A stretch of 64,000 bases of DNA. Source: an uncultured Gemella sp. GTDB lineage: Bacteria; Bacillota; Bacilli; Staphylococcales; Gemellaceae. A model generated the notes under the pieces. That model was not told the origin of the DNA. It saw only the letters and a list, made by a program, of their open reading frames with translations, and searched no databases. Both the position numbers and the translations under genes were made by a program. The stretch covers positions 1-64,000 of the forward strand of contig USNF01000001.1 of NCBI GenBank assembly GCA_900555985.1. The letters are read 5' to 3'. How positions within the stretch are numbered: position 1 is the stretch's first letter; each line of letters starts with the position of its first letter. Shown piece by piece: positions 14,802-23,100 of the stretch.

Positions 14802-15194
14802 ATGAATTTTTTTAAAAAAGTACACTCTGATATTCATTATTTAACGGCTAAAGAAATTGCTCAATCGTTAGGTATCTTTAATAGAAAAAATGAATATGAT
14901 GCAAGTTTCATAAGAAAATATTTTAATCATTATTTAAAAGATAATGCTCAAGAACTATATTTTGTTGGTAAGCATTTAGTAAGGGTATATCCATTCCAAG
15001 ATGATAGTGCATATCTGCAAGTATTTCTTAGATTATTGCAAGAAATTAGTGATGCTACCTATATTCTTGATAGTTTAAGAGGTACAGATATTATTATTGT
15101 TATAGATGATAAAGAATATTATCTGCGAGTAGATATTAAACAATTTAGACAAATGTATAATATGTTTGCTTCGCCTGTTGACAATACTAAATAA
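14802..15194 (+). CDS. Hypothetical protein (130 aa), possible helix-turn-helix
   Basis: The start follows the previous stop by two bases. The N-terminal part (LTAKEIAQSLGIFNRKN, then FIRKYFNHYLKDN) has the layout of a winged or simple helix-turn-helix, so DNA binding is possible. The C-terminal part is an alpha/beta segment (GTDIIIVIDDKEYYLRVDI). The -35 element of the next promoter lies within its last codons. Confidence 0.6.
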   Translation: MNFFKKVHSDIHYLTAKEIAQSLGIFNRKNEYDASFIRKYFNHYLKDNAQELYFVGKHLVRVYPFQDDSAYLQVFLRLLQEISDATYILDSLRGTDIIIVIDDKEYYLRVDIKQFRQMYNMFASPVDNTK

Positions 15195-15206
15195 TTTTAA
15201 TATAAT
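15178..15206 (+). promoter_or_regulatory. Consensus sigma-70 promoter
   Basis: A perfect TTGACA (15178-15183), 17-base spacer and perfect TATAAT (15201-15206), overlapping the end of the upstream gene and driving the gene at 15251. Confidence 0.85.
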
Positions 15207-15250
15207 GATTTTACCGTAATCTATTATTTACTTAAAGGAGATTTAATTAT

Positions 15251-15907
15251 ATGAAAATGACAATTCGTGCCGCACTAGGCAAAAAGAAAATGTTGGATAA
15301 ACAAATTGCTGCGTTCGAAAGAGAACCTGTGTTTGCTATCGTAACGCCACAAGATTTCTTTATTAATGGTATGCATAAAGATGAATGGAGTAAACATGTC
15401 GCTGAACGTGTACAATCCTTTAACGATAAATTAAAATATCGTGACCGTCTAAATGTAGCTATTATGCAAGCAAATGCAAATAATAAATTAGAAGTACCAG
15501 CATTTAATGGCTTTGACTCTACTACAGATAAGAAAGAATTTATTTCTTTTGCATCTGCTATTTCTCGTAAAAATTATTATTTGCAACTTCTTGATTTTGT
15601 TGAAAGTTTAATTAATGCTAGAAATGAATCTTCTATTCGTTTAGATAAACTAAATCAAAAAGCTCAAACAACAGTACATGAACGTATGGCTAGAGAATAT
15701 GGTAATACTACAGTAGCAGTTTCTACTAATGAACGTATTAAACGTGAACAAGAAATGCTTGCTGGTATGAAGCCAGAATTCTTAGACCCAGCTAAATTAG
15801 CTGCTAAACTCGAAACTTTTAGAGACTATCTGGAAGAATATATTACTGAAATTGATGCTATTTTAGGCCATGAGACTGAAACAGTATTAATTGACGTAGA
15901 AGACTAA
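15251..15907 (+). CDS. Hypothetical protein (218 aa)
   Basis: The gene has its own consensus promoter and an AAAGGAG site, implying high expression. The protein is helical and charged, with long amphipathic helices (LGKKKMLDKQIAAFE; ESSIRLDKLNQKAQ; LAAKLETFRDYLEEYITEI) suggestive of coiled-coil or tubulin-like assembly partners. Codon choice is more varied than in neighbours. No family is recognised. Confidence 0.75.
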   Translation: MKMTIRAALGKKKMLDKQIAAFEREPVFAIVTPQDFFINGMHKDEWSKHVAERVQSFNDKLKYRDRLNVAIMQANANNKLEVPAFNGFDSTTDKKEFISFASAISRKNYYLQLLDFVESLINARNESSIRLDKLNQKAQTTVHERMAREYGNTTVAVSTNERIKREQEMLAGMKPEFLDPAKLAAKLETFRDYLEEYITEIDAILGHETETVLIDVED

Positions 15908-16142
15908 TTTAATATACTATTGCTAATATATCGAAAAAATCTTAGATATATATTCTAGGTTTTTGGAAAAGTAATGTGCCATGAGTAATTCTAGTAAATC
16001 CAAAACTCCAATAGGCATTACACGTATAAAAAGATGACAATGGTAAATCCGATACTACAGCACAACTAAGATAGACAGATACAATTGGCGTGCTGAGTAA
16101 TGTGGATTAAAGAGTTCGTGCATTGACTTCGAAAGTGCAAGT

Positions 16143-16240
16143 AATCATTAATCATTAATCTTTACTATTAATCTACTAATCATTAATTAATAAGTTAATC
16201 ATTATAATTAATCGAACAATCCATAAATCATCAATCATTA
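16143..16240. repeat. AATCATTA direct-repeat array
   Basis: Five exact copies of AATCATTA occur within 98 bases at 16143, 16150, 16178, 16197 and 16233, with related ATTAATC spacers. Confidence 0.75.
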
Positions 16241-16319
16241 TAAAATCTCGTATCAGAGTTTTTTCTTTAATATATAGATTAGATTTTTAGAGCGAGCAGA
16301 TATATTAGCAATATATCAT

Positions 16320-16357
16320 GGAGGTCATGAGGTGAATAATCTTATGACCTCCTTTTT
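16320..16357 (+). terminator. Rho-independent terminator
   Basis: GGAGGTCATGAG (16320-16331) pairs with CTTATGACCTCC (16341-16352) with one mismatch or wobble, followed by TTTTT. Confidence 0.88.
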
Positions 16358-16380
16358 CTCCTCTATGATATATGAAATAA

Positions 16381-16411
16381 GAATGTGGTTTTCGAATCAC
16401 ATTCTTTTTTT
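16381..16411 (+). terminator. Second terminator
   Basis: GAATGTG (16381-16387) pairs with CACATTC (16398-16404), followed by seven T residues. Confidence 0.8.
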
Positions 16412-16415
16412 GTAT

Positions 16416-16427
16416 TCCTTGTATAAT
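16416..16427 (+). promoter_or_regulatory. CCTTGTATAAT promoter box before clpP
   Basis: TATAAT (16422-16427) in the recurrent CCTTGTATAAT context; no clear -35 element. It is positioned to transcribe clpP and clpX. Confidence 0.55.
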
Positions 16428-16493
16428 ATTGTTAGTCATTCTATTTTAAAATATATATAAATATAGTTAGAAAAAGAAAGGTGTAGACAAAAT

Positions 16494-17036
16494 ATGGAAA
16501 GAGTGACGGTCTATGATAAGCTATTAGAAGATAGAATTATTTTGTTAACAACAGAAGTTAATCCGTTATCGGCTAATGACATTAAAGCAAAATTATTATA
16601 TCTTGAAGCAGAAGACCCAGATGCAGATATTTATCTGTATATTGATAGTCCTGGTGGTGAAGTACATACTGGTCTTGGTATTTACGATGTTATGAATTAT
16701 ATTAAATGTGACGTAAATACAGTATGTATTGGAGAAGCATGTTCTATGGGTGCTTTCTTATTATCTAGTGGGACTAAAGGTAAACGATATGCATTACCTA
16801 ATTCTCAAATCATGATACATCAAGTATCAGCTGGTACTCAAGGTAAAGCAACAGACATGGAGATTTCTTTAAAACATGTCCTTAACTTAAAAAATAAATT
16901 AAGTGAAATCATTGCTAAGAATACTGGTAAAGATATTGAACAAGTTAAAGCTGATATGGAGCGAGACAAATGGCTCACAGCTCAAGAAGCTCTTGAATAT
17001 GGTTTAATTGACGAAATTATGGAGGTGAGAGAATAA
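16494..17036 (+). CDS. clpP: Phage ClpP serine peptidase
   Basis: The 180-aa protein is a ClpP-fold peptidase that degrades substrates fed by a Clp ATPase. The catalytic triad is visible: Ser84 in EACSMGAFLL, His109 in QIMIHQ and Asp158 in MERDKW. IDSPGGEVHTG is the conserved oxyanion region. It is slightly shorter than host ClpP (about 195 aa) and lacks an evident propeptide. It is two bases from clpX, so the phage makes a matched protease-unfoldase pair. Substrates are unknown. An AAAGG site precedes the ATG. Confidence 0.93.
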   Translation: MERVTVYDKLLEDRIILLTTEVNPLSANDIKAKLLYLEAEDPDADIYLYIDSPGGEVHTGLGIYDVMNYIKCDVNTVCIGEACSMGAFLLSSGTKGKRYALPNSQIMIHQVSAGTQGKATDMEISLKHVLNLKNKLSEIIAKNTGKDIEQVKADMERDKWLTAQEALEYGLIDEIMEVRE

Positions 17037-17037
17037 T

Positions 17038-18375
17038 ATGGCTGAAGATATTGCAGAATTAACATGTAGTATTTGTGGTAAACATTCTGAAGAAAACCCG
17101 AATCTTGTGATGCTTCGCACGAAAGATGTAGTTATTTGTTCTGATTGCATCCATAAAATGTATGATGCGGTAACTCCTAATATTCCAGTCCAAACTCTTG
17201 AAGGGCAAATGTATCAACAAGAAGAATTAGAAGAACAATTATTTTTAGATACATTAAATATTACGCCACAAGAAATTAAGAAACATCTTGACCAATATAT
17301 TATCGGACAAGATATGGCTAAAAAAATGTTAGCTACTTCTGTATATAATCATTATAAAATGATTAAAATGAAAATTAATAATCCAGATAATCAAGATATG
17401 CAGGAATTAGGTAAAAGTAACCAGATTCTATGCGGAGCTTCAGGTTCAGGAAAAACAGCTCTTGTGAAACATATTTCTAAGATTTTAAATATTCCATTTA
17501 CGATTGCAGATATTACATCTTTCTCTCAAACTGGTTATGCAGGGCGAGACGTAGAAACAATTTTGCGTGATTTAGTGTCTGCGGCAGATGGTGATATTGA
17601 AAAAGCAGAAGTTGGTATTGTGTATATCGATGAAATCGATAAAATTTCTCGTAAACAAAAGAAAATTGCTACCTCTGCTGACCCAGCGCATGAAGCTGTT
17701 CAACAAGGATTATTAAAATTAATTGAAGGTTCTGTTGTAGATGTTCCTAAATCTGGTGCGAGATTAAATCCTACACAAGAAACAATTAAAGTAAATACAG
17801 AAAATATTTTATTTATTATGTCAGGAGCTTTTGAGGGTATCGAAGATATTATTAAAAAACGCCTTGGCAAAGATAAGAATAAAATTGGTTTTGGCAATAA
17901 ATTAAATTCTAATAAAGAAGATACTGTAGAGGAAAAGAATGAAATTATTAATGATATCACAGTAGAAGATTTAAAAGAATTTGGTATGTTACCAGAATTT
18001 TTAGGGCGTGTACCAGTTGTATGTCCAATTGAAAGTTTGAGTGAGGAAGATTTAGTTAGAATTTTAACAGAACCAAAAAATGCATTAGTAAAACAATATC
18101 AATTGTTATTTAAAGAAGATGGGTTCGATTTACAATTTTCTAAATCTGCTTTACTACAAATTGCACATGAAGCGATTGAACGTGGCACAGGTGCTCGCTC
18201 TTTACGTGGCGTCATGGAAAGAGTACTTGGTGACGTTATGTTTGATTTGCCATCTTTAAATAAGGAAGATGGTTTAATTATTTATGTCGATACTGTCGAA
18301 GCAGAAGATGAGGATAGAACAGATTGGCATATTGACCAATTAAAAGTATTAGAAGAAAAAAGCGAGGAAAAATAA
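17038..18375 (+). CDS. clpX: Phage ClpX AAA+ unfoldase
   Basis: The 445-aa protein has the full ClpX layout. An N-terminal C4 zinc domain (Cys10, Cys13, Cys34, Cys37) is followed by Walker A GASGSGKT (about 133-140), a pore-loop GYAG in place of the usual GYVG, Walker B VYIDEIDKI, a conserved GLLKLIEGS helix, the IGF tripeptide in KIGFGNK that docks ClpX on ClpP, and a sensor-2 GTGARSLR. The IGF loop and the adjacent clpP argue that it works with ClpP. The changed pore loop could alter substrate choice. Confidence 0.94.
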   Translation: MAEDIAELTCSICGKHSEENPNLVMLRTKDVVICSDCIHKMYDAVTPNIPVQTLEGQMYQQEELEEQLFLDTLNITPQEIKKHLDQYIIGQDMAKKMLATSVYNHYKMIKMKINNPDNQDMQELGKSNQILCGASGSGKTALVKHISKILNIPFTIADITSFSQTGYAGRDVETILRDLVSAADGDIEKAEVGIVYIDEIDKISRKQKKIATSADPAHEAVQQGLLKLIEGSVVDVPKSGARLNPTQETIKVNTENILFIMSGAFEGIEDIIKKRLGKDKNKIGFGNKLNSNKEDTVEEKNEIINDITVEDLKEFGMLPEFLGRVPVVCPIESLSEEDLVRILTEPKNALVKQYQLLFKEDGFDLQFSKSALLQIAHEAIERGTGARSLRGVMERVLGDVMFDLPSLNKEDGLIIYVDTVEAEDEDRTDWHIDQLKVLEEKSEEK

Positions 18376-18377
18376 AA

Positions 18378-18875
18378 ATGGCAACTATGACTGAGGCATT
18401 TCGTGCCTTTATTAATGAAGCAAATAAAAATTTAGGTATGGTAACTGAACCAGCCAAAAAAGCTGAAATTTGTGCATCTTTAGCACTAGCTATTGCAACT
18501 ACTGGTCTTGTAACTGAAGTTTCAGAAGAAGTAAAAGCTACTGTTGAATCTACTCCAGTTCAAGAAGTTAAACCAACTGGTCATGAAGCATTAGCTAAGA
18601 AAAGTAATATTAAAGTTGAAACTAAACCTAAAGTAGTAAAAGTAGAAGAACGTGACGTAACTGTTGACGATACTTGGGAAGATGAATATTGGATTAATCA
18701 TTTTGCTAATGAATGCGAATATCTACAAAAAGCAGTGGAAGAATATGGTGAAGAAGAAGTTAATGAAGCTGTTAAATTATTCTCCCAAGGTAACTATCAA
18801 TCTGTAGATGACATTCAACCATTTAATATCGTTGCATTTGTAACATATTTAAAAGAGCTCACTGAAGAAGCTTAA
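18378..18875 (+). CDS. Hypothetical acidic protein (165 aa) downstream of clpX
   Basis: It begins two bases after clpX and so is probably co-translated with it. Residues 1-45 are helical (FRAFINEANKNLGM; ASLALAIATTGL), a flexible Val/Glu/Lys-rich linker follows, and an acidic C-terminal helical domain (WEDEYWINHFANECEYLQKA) ends the protein. An adaptor for ClpXP is a reasonable guess from position, without sequence proof. Confidence 0.7.
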   Translation: MATMTEAFRAFINEANKNLGMVTEPAKKAEICASLALAIATTGLVTEVSEEVKATVESTPVQEVKPTGHEALAKKSNIKVETKPKVVKVEERDVTVDDTWEDEYWINHFANECEYLQKAVEEYGEEEVNEAVKLFSQGNYQSVDDIQPFNIVAFVTYLKELTEEA

Positions 18876-18885
18876 TGTATTTTTG

Positions 18886-18945
18886 TTTACAAGATAGAAC
18901 ATAATTTAGTATAATGTAGGTATACAAAAATTATGTTCTATTTTT
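18886..18945 (+). promoter_or_regulatory. Promoter inside a 13-bp terminator-like hairpin
   Basis: TTTACA (18886-18891), 18-base spacer, TATAAT (18910-18915). ATAGAACATAATT (18894-18906) pairs exactly with AATTATGTTCTAT (18929-18941) and a T run follows, so the -10 box is in the loop. Confidence 0.7.
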
Positions 18946-19031
18946 GTACATATAATTTTTTAGGGTGAAAAGATACTTTAATTTTCACTAATCATTTTAA
19001 GTGCCCTAGATGGCAAGAAAGAGGTTTTTAA

Positions 19032-19472
19032 ATGGCAGTACGCAATTCTGTACATCTCAATGGTTTTATTCCAAAATCTGAAAAATTCAAAATTCTTAGT
19101 AATGTAAATGAACAAGATATCCCTAAGTCTTATTATCGTGGTTTCTTAAATGTTCGTCGTGGTTATAAAAATAAAGATGGTCAATATGATTATGATTTGA
19201 TGCAAATCACAGCATTTGGTTATACCGCTAAATATCTTGTAGATTATGCACATCATGGTGACCAATTGATTATCGAAGGTGAACTTCGTCGTGGTGATGA
19301 TTATGAAAAAGATGGTGAAGTAGTTCGTGGTCAACTATATGTATTAGTAAATGATGTAATCGTTGCAAATAATAGTGGCAATGCATCTACAACTACTACA
19401 ACTGAAAATGCACCGACAGCTCCAAAAGCTCCTAGTGCTTCTCCACTCAAAAAGAAACTTTTCGGTAAATAA
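19032..19472 (+). CDS. ssb: Single-stranded DNA-binding protein (OB fold)
   Basis: The 146-aa protein has an N-terminal OB-fold typical of SSB: NSVHLNGFIPKSEKF at the start, FLNVRRGYKNKDG, then MQITAFGYTAKYLVDYAHHGDQLIIEGELRRG. A Thr/Ala/Pro-rich linker follows. Unlike most bacterial SSB proteins the C-terminus is basic (PLKKKLFGK) rather than the acidic DDIPF tip that recruits partners. It precedes the gyrase and recA genes, matching a role in replication and recombination. Confidence 0.8.
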   Translation: MAVRNSVHLNGFIPKSEKFKILSNVNEQDIPKSYYRGFLNVRRGYKNKDGQYDYDLMQITAFGYTAKYLVDYAHHGDQLIIEGELRRGDDYEKDGEVVRGQLYVLVNDVIVANNSGNASTTTTTENAPTAPKAPSASPLKKKLFGK

Positions 19473-19510
19473 TAATAGAAAATCCCCTGGTCTTTATATC
19501 AAAAATATAG

Positions 19511-19566
19511 TATAATAAATGTGTCAGTAGATATATATTAAAAAATATCTATTGGCACATTTTTAC
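19511..19566 (+). promoter_or_regulatory. TATAAT box directly followed by a terminator hairpin
   Basis: TATAAT (19511-19516) is followed by a 16-bp imperfect stem (19519-19534 with 19545-19560) and TTTTT. The transcript start would lie inside the hairpin. Confidence 0.6.
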
Positions 19567-19670
19567 ATTAAATCATATATTTTTTAATACATAGAAAAAA
19601 GTATGATTTATTTTTTTTAAAGGAGGTAACAATAATAGATAATCAAGAATTAGAACATTTACAACAACAG

Positions 19671-20024
19671 ATGTATGATGAAATGATTGAAGCTCCGACA
19701 ATTCTAGATGAGCAAATCAATGACTTAGCAGAACATCTTGGTAAACAATTAGTGTTTAAAGAAAAACAAAAAGTTAATTTTGAATTTTTAGAACATGTAT
19801 ATACGATTATGTATCGTAAAGATGTTGTTAATTTTAAACAAGTTATTTTAATGATTATTGTTGATACATCAGAAATTAATCCTCAGACTAATTTGCCTCG
19901 AACATATAATATTAATGCTGAGATAGATAATAATTTATCTATGTCTGAATGCTTACGGGCAACAGTCGCATCGTTTTTGCGACATCAAACAGGTAGTCTA
20001 AAAGCAGAAATGCTTGAAGATTAA
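19671..20024 (+). CDS. Hypothetical protein (117 aa, perhaps 129 aa)
   Basis: The first in-frame ATG is 19671, but the only strong ribosome site, AAAGGAGGT (19619-19627), lies 44 bases upstream. The frame is open back to ATA codons at 19632 and 19635, five and eight bases after that site, so translation may begin at ATA (19635) and add 12 residues (IDNQELEHLQQQ). The protein is helical with KDVVNFKQVILMIIVD in the centre. No family is recognised. Confidence 0.65.
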   Translation: MYDEMIEAPTILDEQINDLAEHLGKQLVFKEKQKVNFEFLEHVYTIMYRKDVVNFKQVILMIIVDTSEINPQTNLPRTYNINAEIDNNLSMSECLRATVASFLRHQTGSLKAEMLED

Positions 20025-20028
20025 TATG

Positions 20029-20066
20029 ATATGGATTAATGTTATCCAGTGAGATACAATCCATAT
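20029..20066 (+). promoter_or_regulatory. Hairpin before gyrB with TACAAT box
   Basis: ATATGGATT (20029-20037) pairs with AATCCATAT (20058-20066). TACAAT (20055-20060) overlaps the right arm. A weak example of the promoter-with-hairpin arrangement. Confidence 0.4.
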
Positions 20067-20108
20067 ATTTATTTATATTTTTTAATTCTTTAAAAAGGAA
20101 AGACAAAA

Positions 20109-20405
20109 ATGGCAGAAGAAACTAAAATTTCTGTATTGCGGTATCCAGACAACGTTCGTCTTAGAAAAGGTATGTATTTATCTTCTAAAGACCAATGTGT
20201 ATTTGAAATTGTAGATAATTCAGTCGATGAATATGCTGCTGGATATTGTAAACAAATTGATGTGTCTATGCTATGGGATAATGACGATTACATCGTATCT
20301 GTTAAAGATAATGGTCGTGGTATCCCAACTAAACCATCTGATGACCCTGAATGGAAAGGTTATTCTCAGGCAGAGGTTGCAATGGTGGTACTCCACGCAG
20401 GAGGT
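20109..20405 (+). CDS. gyrB: DNA gyrase subunit B, exon 1
   Basis: Exon 1 encodes the first 99 residues of a 636-aa GyrB: the ATPase N-terminus with EIVDNSVDEYAAGY (Bergerat-fold box 1) and VKDNGRGIPT (box 2), ending in VVLHAGG. Continuing the frame gives an immediate stop. The expected continuation (KFSQLEGAYKTNTGG) resumes at 21779 after a group I intron with an endonuclease gene. The ATG follows AAAAGGAAAG. Confidence 0.92.
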
Positions 20406-20418
20406 TAATAAAAAATGC

Positions 20419-20447
20419 TTGTAATAAAATAAATGCTATAGTATAAT
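20419..20447 (+). promoter_or_regulatory. Promoter for the gyrB intron endonuclease
   Basis: TTGTAA (20419-20424), 17-base spacer, TATAAT (20442-20447), starting 13 bases after the 5' splice site. Confidence 0.7.
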
Positions 20448-20489
20448 AAAAATATATTAAAATATATTTTTAAATAATAAGAGGCATTT

Positions 20490-21533
20490 ATGAATAACAA
20501 ATTTGCAAATAAAGGATTAGAAAAAGATTTTATTAAGTATTATTCTGAACATAAAGATATTTCTGTAGCTGAATGCTCAAAAATAATTGGCGTATCTAAC
20601 ACTGTTGGGTCATATTATTTAAAAAAGAATAATATAACTCAATATTCAGAAATAAAAAAGCAAGAAAAACAAAAAAAAATTATTGAGTGTGCTAAATATT
20701 ATTCTAAAAATATTGGCATTCCTATTAAAGAATGTGCTGAAAAATTTGGCTTAAAAAGATGGGACTTGTCAGAATATTTAAAAAAGAATGGTATAAAAAA
20801 GCATGAAAAAATGTTAGCAACAATAAACGGGAAGCAATATGTTATTAGTCGTAAAGGTTCTCGTGGAGCAAGAAAATATAATGTAGATGATACATTTTTT
20901 GATAATATAGATACAGAAGAAAAAGCATATTGGTTAGGATTTTTTTTAGCAGATGCATCTGTATCAGATAATGAAAATAGAATTACTATTGGATTATCTA
21001 TCAGAGATTATGACCACTTACATAGATTAAAAAAATCATTGAATATGACATATCCAATAAGAGAATTTATTTCATCTAATGGTTATGAATCATGTGAAAT
21101 TTCTTTTAATTCAAAAAATATCAAAGAGAAGTTAATATCATATAATGTTATTCCTAATAAAAAAGAATATGGAAAACATCCACTTTTATTATTAAATAAT
21201 GATTTAATAAAACATTATATTAGAGGATTCTTTGATGGGGATGGTTCTGTTTCTGAAACAATTAGAAAAGAAAATGGCAATAAAAGATATGCAATAGAAA
21301 TTGCTTCTTGTCAAGAAATGCTAATATTCATAAAAAATTTTTTAAAAAACAATAATATTGAAGTATCAGATATAAAGAAACATATGTCTATATATGAAAT
21401 AAAAACTTCTAATAATCTTGAAATTATTAAATTTTTTAATTTAATATATAAAAATGCAAATATTTATTTACCTAGAAAATACGAGCGTTTAGAAAATATT
21501 AGCCGTGTTTATTCAATTTCTGATGAAGAATAA
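20490..21533 (+). CDS. LAGLIDADG homing endonuclease with N-terminal helix-turn-helix repeats
   Basis: The 347-aa protein carries two LAGLIDADG motifs, YWLGFFLADASVS near residue 150 and IRGFFDGDGSVSE near residue 246, so one chain supplies both halves of the active site. The N-terminal ~115 residues hold two helix-turn-helix-like units (AECSKIIGVSNTVGSYYL and KECAEKFGLKRWDLSEYL) for extra DNA contacts. Such enzymes cut intron-less alleles to spread the intron. An AAGAGG site and an intron-internal promoter let it be made without splicing. Confidence 0.93.
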   Translation: MNNKFANKGLEKDFIKYYSEHKDISVAECSKIIGVSNTVGSYYLKKNNITQYSEIKKQEKQKKIIECAKYYSKNIGIPIKECAEKFGLKRWDLSEYLKKNGIKKHEKMLATINGKQYVISRKGSRGARKYNVDDTFFDNIDTEEKAYWLGFFLADASVSDNENRITIGLSIRDYDHLHRLKKSLNMTYPIREFISSNGYESCEISFNSKNIKEKLISYNVIPNKKEYGKHPLLLLNNDLIKHYIRGFFDGDGSVSETIRKENGNKRYAIEIASCQEMLIFIKNFLKNNNIEVSDIKKHMSIYEIKTSNNLEIIKFFNLIYKNANIYLPRKYERLENISRVYSISDEE

Positions 21534-21778
21534 ATAGGATTATTGCGGAATTAAGCGGGAAGGCTAAGTATGAAAATATATGCTAATCCGAGTTTGAAGG
21601 CTAATTTTAAAAGATTAGTCAAACGCAACGCATAGATGGTGAACCTTATTTTAATAAGAATATAATCTATCCAAGAGGCCGCAACACGTTTCAGAGTTAA
21701 AATACGTGAAAAGATATGCTGAGCTTATAAGAAATTATAAGAAGTAAAAGATAAAAAACTTTTACGATAACAAAACTG

Positions 21779-22798
21779 AAATTCTCCCAGTTAGAAGGTG
21801 CTTATAAAACCAACACGGGAGGCATGAATGGCGTAGGTGCAAGTTGTGTAAATGCAGTCAGTGAAAATTTCTCATTATATATCAATCAAAATAATAAAAA
21901 ATATAATGCAGAATTTTCTAAAGGTGTCATTACACAACGACTTAAAATTGTTCCATTTGAAAAAAATGAATCTAAAGATTCTGGAACAACTGTAATTTTT
22001 AAATTAGATAAAGAATTGTGGACGATTGAAGAATATGATATTAGTCATATTAAAAAACGTCTACGACAATTATCTTACTTAAATCCAGGTTTAACTATTA
22101 ATTTTTCTTTATTAGAAAAAGATGCTGAAGAATTTAAAGAAGAAACATTTCATTGTCCAGAAGGTTTAATTGGATATGTAAATAAAATTTCTACAGGTAA
22201 ACAAAAATTAATTGATATCGTAGAAATGAATAAAAATCTTGTATATGCATCTACTACAGATAATCAAGAAAAAACTGTAGATGTAGATATTGCATTAGTA
22301 TATACAGATACATATTCTTCAGATGTTAAATCTTTTGTTAATAATGTAGCTACTGAACGAGGTGGCGACCATGAAACTGGATTTAAGATGGGTTTAAATT
22401 CTGCGATTAAAAAATATATCGATGAATATAAGCCAAAAGGAATTAAAAATATTGAATCAACAGATTCACTTGAAGGTCTTTTAACTATTATTTCTATTAA
22501 ATTAAAAGACCCTAACTTTAAAGGGCAAGATAAAAGTAATTTAGGTATGCTTGAAATTAGACATGCAATTAAATCTTTCGTAGAAGATTTTATCTATGAT
22601 TATCTTTGTAAAGATGAAAAACGTACTAAAATTATCTTAGAAAAAATTGCTCAAGCCGCTAAAGCTCGTGAAGCAGCTAAACGTGCAAGGAATGCTGCTC
22701 GTGGTATTAAAAATGCTACGGCTAGTGGTTATGTAGAAGATTTAGCTCCATGTTCTAATAAAGACCCTGAACAATGTGAAATCTTCTTTGTAGAGGGT
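21779..22798 (+). CDS. gyrB: DNA gyrase subunit B, exon 2
   Basis: Exon 2 encodes residues 100-439: the ATP-lid region GGMNGVGASCVNAVS, the transducer domain, and the start of the TOPRIM domain ending in CEIFFVEG, exactly before the conserved DSA of the metal-binding EGDSA motif. The exon begins with KFSQLEGAYKTNTGG directly after the first intron. Confidence 0.92.
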
Positions 22799-23100
22799 AA
22801 ACTGCTGAATTGCTCTCTTTAAACTTATTTAATTGCGGGAAAGATTTAATATATATTAATAACTAAATTAATATGGTGACATATTAATGGCAAGGGTAAT
22901 GACCAAGGTATAGTAACATCATTAATATAAAATTAATCCGCAGCGAAGTTTCTTTTGTTTATGAATAAAAAAGAAAAACGTTCAGAGACTATCGAAAAGC
23001 ATATAATATATATGAACTGAGTAGAGTAGGAATTTGCATTTATTCCGAAACAATAAGATTATTTTTAATAATAAAAATAATAAGATATAGTCCACAAATG
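22799..23100 (+). other. Group I intron 2 in gyrB, minimal, no endonuclease
   Basis: This 302-base intron lies between GGT (22796-22798) and GAT (23101), splitting the TOPRIM motif EG-DSA. Core elements are visible: AATTGCGGGAAAG, ATGGCAAGGGTAATGACC, AATCCGCAGCGAAG, CGTTCAGAGACTAT and AAGATATAGTCC. No open frame of note is present, so it cannot encode its own homing enzyme. Confidence 0.9.

Larger units (their letters stand above)
15908..16493 (+). other. 586-base noncoding block with repeats and paired ends
   Basis: No gene fits. A 15-bp perfect inverted repeat (15918-15932 with 16299-16313) encloses about 370 bases. Inside, AATCATTA occurs five times (16143, 16150, 16178, 16197, 16233) with degenerate copies between, and AATGTGCC is mirrored by GGCATTAC. 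Two terminators and a promoter box follow. Candidates are a large structured RNA or a replication/regulatory region with iteron-like repeats. Confidence 0.55.
20406..21778 (+). other. Group I intron 1 in gyrB with homing endonuclease
   Basis: The intron starts after T20405 and ends at G21778, so the joined codons read HAGG then KFSQLEGAY. The endonuclease gene occupies the 5' part and the core the last ~240 bases. Core-like signals include GCGGAATTAAGCGGGAAGG, TAATCCGAG, CGCAACGCATAGATGGTGAA and AAGATATGCTGA, closely matching the gyrA intron. It inserts just after the conserved HAGG of the ATPase domain. Confidence 0.9.

Noticed and set aside
16143..16240. CRISPR array
   Set aside because: The AATCATTA repeats are eight bases long with variable spacing, too short and irregular for CRISPR.
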